The notes under the pieces are model-generated. The model searched no databases. It worked only from the letters and a program-made list of their open reading frames with translations, and had not been told where the DNA came from. Below are positions 4,452-7,078 of a stretch of 7,078 bases of DNA, in pieces (position 1 is the stretch's first letter; each line of letters begins with the position of its first letter). The stretch is from Anaerolineales bacterium (GTDB taxonomy: Bacteria; Chloroflexota; Anaerolineae; Anaerolineales; E44-bin32). The stretch lies in the NCBI GenBank assembly GCA_011772595.1, contig WVZH01000387.1, positions 1-7,078 of the forward strand, given 5' to 3'. A program made the position numbers and the translations under genes.

Positions 4452-7078
4452 ATGTCTGAGATCCTTCGAAGTCAATTTTCCCGGGGCAACACTACCAAGA
4501 TCTATAGAGCAGTTGGTTGGCGATTTAAGCGCGCGGCACGGTGGTCCGTCCTTGCGCTTCCATTACTGTTCGCCATGATGCTTACGCTAGTTCTGGCAAT
4601 GCCGCTTGGAGCAGTTCCCGCTCGTGCTGGAACGATTCCTCCGTTTTCTATAGACGGTACCATACCAGACGGTGGAGCTACACAGTTCACGGATCCGTTT
4701 GGTTCAGTGAAGGAACTTGGAGCCATTAATGAAGCGACTGCGAAGCTGGGCAATATCCATTCCGATGCTGTGCCAACACTAAGTTTTACAGACGTGCCAG
4801 GCAAGAGCGATCTCGTTAACATCTGGCTAGATATCGCAAAAGATGGAGATGACGATCAGTGGCTCTACTTCGCATGGGAGCGGGAAGAGACCTCAGGCGC
4901 TACGATTGTGCTATACGAGTTCCAGCAGGCTCCGGCACCCTCAGAATGTGACTTCGCCGGTGTCGATCAAGTCGAACCTGAAAGCGGAATCCCCACTCCT
5001 GAACAACAAGCCCTGATCGACAATTGCAACCCATGGTCTGGTCGATCGGCCGGTGATTTCATGATCGTCTTTGACTTTGGAGGGTCAAGCACGGATATCA
5101 TCCTTCGCACGTGGGATGGTAGCTCCTGGTCTGCACCCACAGCGTTAAATGATAATGTGTCGGCAGCTGAGCTTAACACAGATACCTCGCGTGGAGAGGG
5201 TGCGGTCAACCTCACAGACACAATATTCCAGAATCAGGAAGCTTGTATTAACGTCGCCAATATTCTCCCAGGGACGGTTACAGGAAACTCTGACAATGCG
5301 GATTACAAAGATTCAGTCTTTGGTGATTTTGCATCGGCGATCACAATCTCGAATTGTGGCACTGTGTCTGTCACGAAGGTAACAGATCCGGCAGGCCTAT
5401 CGGGTAATTTTCCTTACAGGCTTGAGCAAGATGACGGTGGTCAAATTCGCTACGATGGGACCACTGAGTTTTTAGATACACTCACTGCGCATGGTGACTC
5501 TGATCTCGTACATGACCTCATTGCCGACTCTGACTATACCTTGAGTGAAGATGTATCAGCGGACCCGGCATGGGACCTCACCACCATTATTTGTGATGGA
5601 GCTGACGTCTACCCGGGCGGGCAAGTATTTAGTGTAGAAGCGGGTGAAAACACAGCTTGCACCATCACGAATCGGGCGACAGAGGCTGATCTCCGTCTTT
5701 CGAAGGAGATTAGCAACCTCGCTCCAGATGTGGGCTCAAACGTAGTGTTCACGATCTCTGTCACCAATGACGGCCCAGCCGATGCTACTGGCGTGACTGT
5801 GAAGGACATCTTTCCCACCGGTTTTAGCTATGTCAGTCACTCCGGTGATGGAACATATAACAGCGGAACTGGGTTTTGGGATATTGGCAACCTAGCTAAC
5901 GGCGGCACAGTTACTCTGAATATTACCGCTACAGTACTAGACTCTGGCGATTATCAAAACTTTGCCGAGGTGTGGACGTCAGATCAGCCCGATCCGGATT
6001 CGACACCTGGCAACGGACCTCAAGATCCTGCTGAGGATGACGAGGACGGTACTGGTTTGGTTACCCCAGTTAAGGTTGCCGATCTTGCAATCACGAAGAG
6101 CGATAATCCGGATCCGGTGCTTGCAGGTAATCAGCTGACCTACACGGTGCAGGTGACCAACAATGGTCCATCGGATGCGCTGAATGTGGTGGTGACGGAC
6201 ACGCTGCCGGCCGGGGTGAGCTATGTCTCCGACACGGACAGCTGTGTGGAGGGTCCTGCGGGGACGCTGACGTGTTCGCTGGGGAATCTGGCGTTCGGAG
6301 CACCGCCAATCAGCTTCGACATCACAGTGACCGTCGATACTGGAACTTTGGGAACGATTTCTAACACGGCCTCCGTCAGCTCCGACACCGTAGACAGGAT
6401 ACCCGGCAACAACACCGCCATTGAGGAAACGACGGTTATTGCCGAGGCCGATCTGGCGATGGACAAGTGGGATGACGGAAGCGATGCTGTAGCGGGGACG
6501 AACTACACGTACACCCTGGAGGTTGCGAACAACGGTCCATCTGATTCGAGCGGTTCAACAGTGACAGACACGTTGCCAGCGGGCTGGAGCTTCGTATCTT
6601 CAAACAACGTCACCTGTGTGGGCGATGGCCTCGATCCAGAGGTGGTGACCTGTTCGGTTGGACCGTTGCTGGACGGCGCCTCGACTAGCTTTACGATCAC
6701 GGCATCGGTGCCTGCTGATGCGGAAGCAGGAACGGTCAACAATGTGGCCAATGTGACAGGTAACGAGCCAGACGGTGATCCAAGCAACGATGAAGACACC
6801 GAGCCGACAGACGTTGTCACCTCGGCTGATCTACGGATTGACAAGGATGACGGTGTGACGCAGGTGACGGCGGGAGATGGTGTGACGTACATGTACACCA
6901 TCACGGTCAACAACGATGGGCCTTCGGATGCGGACAATGTGACTGTTACAGAGGACAGCTTCCCGTCCGGTTTCACAATGGGAGCGGTGAGTTCTTCGCA
7001 GGGTGGCTGTGCAGCATTCCCGTGCAACCTGGGCACGATTGCTACTGGTGGATCGGCAACGATTACGGTTGAGTACAC
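4452..7078 (+). CDS. Large exported surface protein with prealbumin-like domain and DUF11 repeats (3' end outside window)
   Basis: The frame from ATG 4452 runs open to the window end: 875 codons, C-terminus missing. Residues 1-59 are a signal peptide with a long basic N-region (about 32 residues), a hydrophobic core (33-50) and cleavage after ARA59. Residues 60-300 form an N-terminal domain with W137-LYFAWERE, R198-SAGDFMIVFDF and R247-GEGAVNLTD. I associate these motifs with N-terminal regions of large surface proteins in Actinobacteria and Chloroflexota. Residues 302-408 look like a prealbumin/SpaA-like beta domain, ending in CTITNRA. DUF11-type repeats then begin at residues 412, 543, 666 and 792 with ADLxxxK, each containing an NxGPSDA-like motif and a DTLPAG-like motif. 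Repeat 1 is joined to repeat 2 by an acidic Asp/Pro/Gly linker. Such proteins are usually cell-surface or secreted structural or adhesive proteins. A C-terminal anchor or sorting signal would lie beyond the window. It has its own ribosome binding site and is separated from the transglycosylase by a terminator. Confidence 0.88.
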   Translation, partial: MSEILRSQFSRGNTTKIYRAVGWRFKRAARWSVLALPLLFAMMLTLVLAMPLGAVPARAGTIPPFSIDGTIPDGGATQFTDPFGSVKELGAINEATAKLGNIHSDAVPTLSFTDVPGKSDLVNIWLDIAKDGDDDQWLYFAWEREETSGATIVLYEFQQAPAPSECDFAGVDQVEPESGIPTPEQQALIDNCNPWSGRSAGDFMIVFDFGGSSTDIILRTWDGSSWSAPTALNDNVSAAELNTDTSRGEGAVNLTDTIFQNQEACINVANILPGTVTGNSDNADYKDSVFGDFASAITISNCGTVSVTKVTDPAGLSGNFPYRLEQDDGGQIRYDGTTEFLDTLTAHGDSDLVHDLIADSDYTLSEDVSADPAWDLTTIICDGADVYPGGQVFSVEAGENTACTITNRATEADLRLSKEISNLAPDVGSNVVFTISVTNDGPADATGVTVKDIFPTGFSYVSHSGDGTYNSGTGFWDIGNLANGGTVTLNITATVLDSGDYQNFAEVWTSDQPDPDSTPGNGPQDPAEDDEDGTGLVTPVKVADLAITKSDNPDPVLAGNQLTYTVQVTNNGPSDALNVVVTDTLPAGVSYVSDTDSCVEGPAGTLTCSLGNLAFGAPPISFDITVTVDTGTLGTISNTASVSSDTVDRIPGNNTAIEETTVIAEADLAMDKWDDGSDAVAGTNYTYTLEVANNGPSDSSGSTVTDTLPAGWSFVSSNNVTCVGDGLDPEVVTCSVGPLLDGASTSFTITASVPADAEAGTVNNVANVTGNEPDGDPSNDEDTEPTDVVTSADLRIDKDDGVTQVTAGDGVTYMYTITVNNDGPSDADNVTVTEDSFPSGFTMGAVSSSQGGCAAFPCNLGTIATGGSATITVEY
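5685..7078 (+). repeat. Four tandem DUF11-type domain repeats (last one cut by the window)
   Basis: Within the surface protein the repeat units start at 5685, 6078, 6447 and 6825, giving periods of about 131, 123 and 126 residues. Each unit starts ADLRLSK, ADLAITK, ADLAMDK or ADLRIDK, continues with TISVTNDGPADA or TVQVTNNGPSDA type strands, then DTLPAG, a Cys-containing or Gly-rich middle, and a closing strand such as NTASV or NNVANV. They are diverged at DNA level, so this is a domain repeat rather than a recent perfect duplication. Confidence 0.85.

Noticed and set aside
4502..4822. 106-codon minus-strand open frame
   Set aside because: It is opposite the signal peptide and start of the DUF11 protein, whose own frame has a strong ribosome binding site; no domain was recognised.
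6503..7078. 191-codon minus-strand open frame
   Set aside because: It is a shadow opposite the DUF11 repeats. The plus-strand frame carries the repeated domain motifs, and the low-complexity Thr/Val/Ser translation arises from antisense reading of them.

Overview
The window looks like bacterial chromosome of moderate GC content, with three genes for exported proteins and two long non-coding stretches. The architecture (a Cys-rich SLT-type lytic transglycosylase with a YNAGPG motif, and a very long surface protein with a prealbumin-like domain followed by DUF11 repeats) best matches what I know of Chloroflexota, perhaps Anaerolineae. That placement is an inference from protein style; no rRNA or other marker gene is present.

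Layout. (1) 1-1883, minus strand: the first 627 codons of a secreted protein whose 3' end lies beyond base 1. It has a Sec signal peptide, low-complexity Ser/Gly and Pro/Thr linkers, and a long Gly/Ala/Ser/Val-rich helical part. I do not recognise the family. (2) 1884-2379: a divergent intergenic region with a candidate promoter in each direction and a nested 15-bp palindrome pair. (3) 2380-4014, plus strand: an exported lytic transglycosylase with N-terminal accessory domains and 18 cysteines in the mature protein. (4) 4015-4451: a long leader with a promoter bearing a perfect TATAAT, a strong intrinsic terminator directly after it, and a ~118-nt element in which an 8-bp outer stem encloses two hairpins. 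(5) 4452 to the window end, plus strand: the first 875 codons of a large exported DUF11-repeat surface protein, truncated by the window edge.

How they may work together. All three products carry export signals, so the locus is concerned with the cell envelope or surface. The transglycosylase would open peptidoglycan locally. The divergently encoded helical protein and the downstream DUF11 protein are plausible surface or secreted partners, but the sequence does not prove a shared pathway. The terminator at 4168-4200 separates the transglycosylase from the DUF11 gene. Both edge-truncated genes are long uninterrupted frames, and the many short frames on their opposite strands are shadows.

Most worth following up: the unidentified helical secreted protein (its C-terminus lies outside the window), the structured leader upstream of the DUF11 gene, and the nested palindrome between the divergent genes. 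No tRNA, rRNA, CRISPR array, transposase or phage gene was seen.
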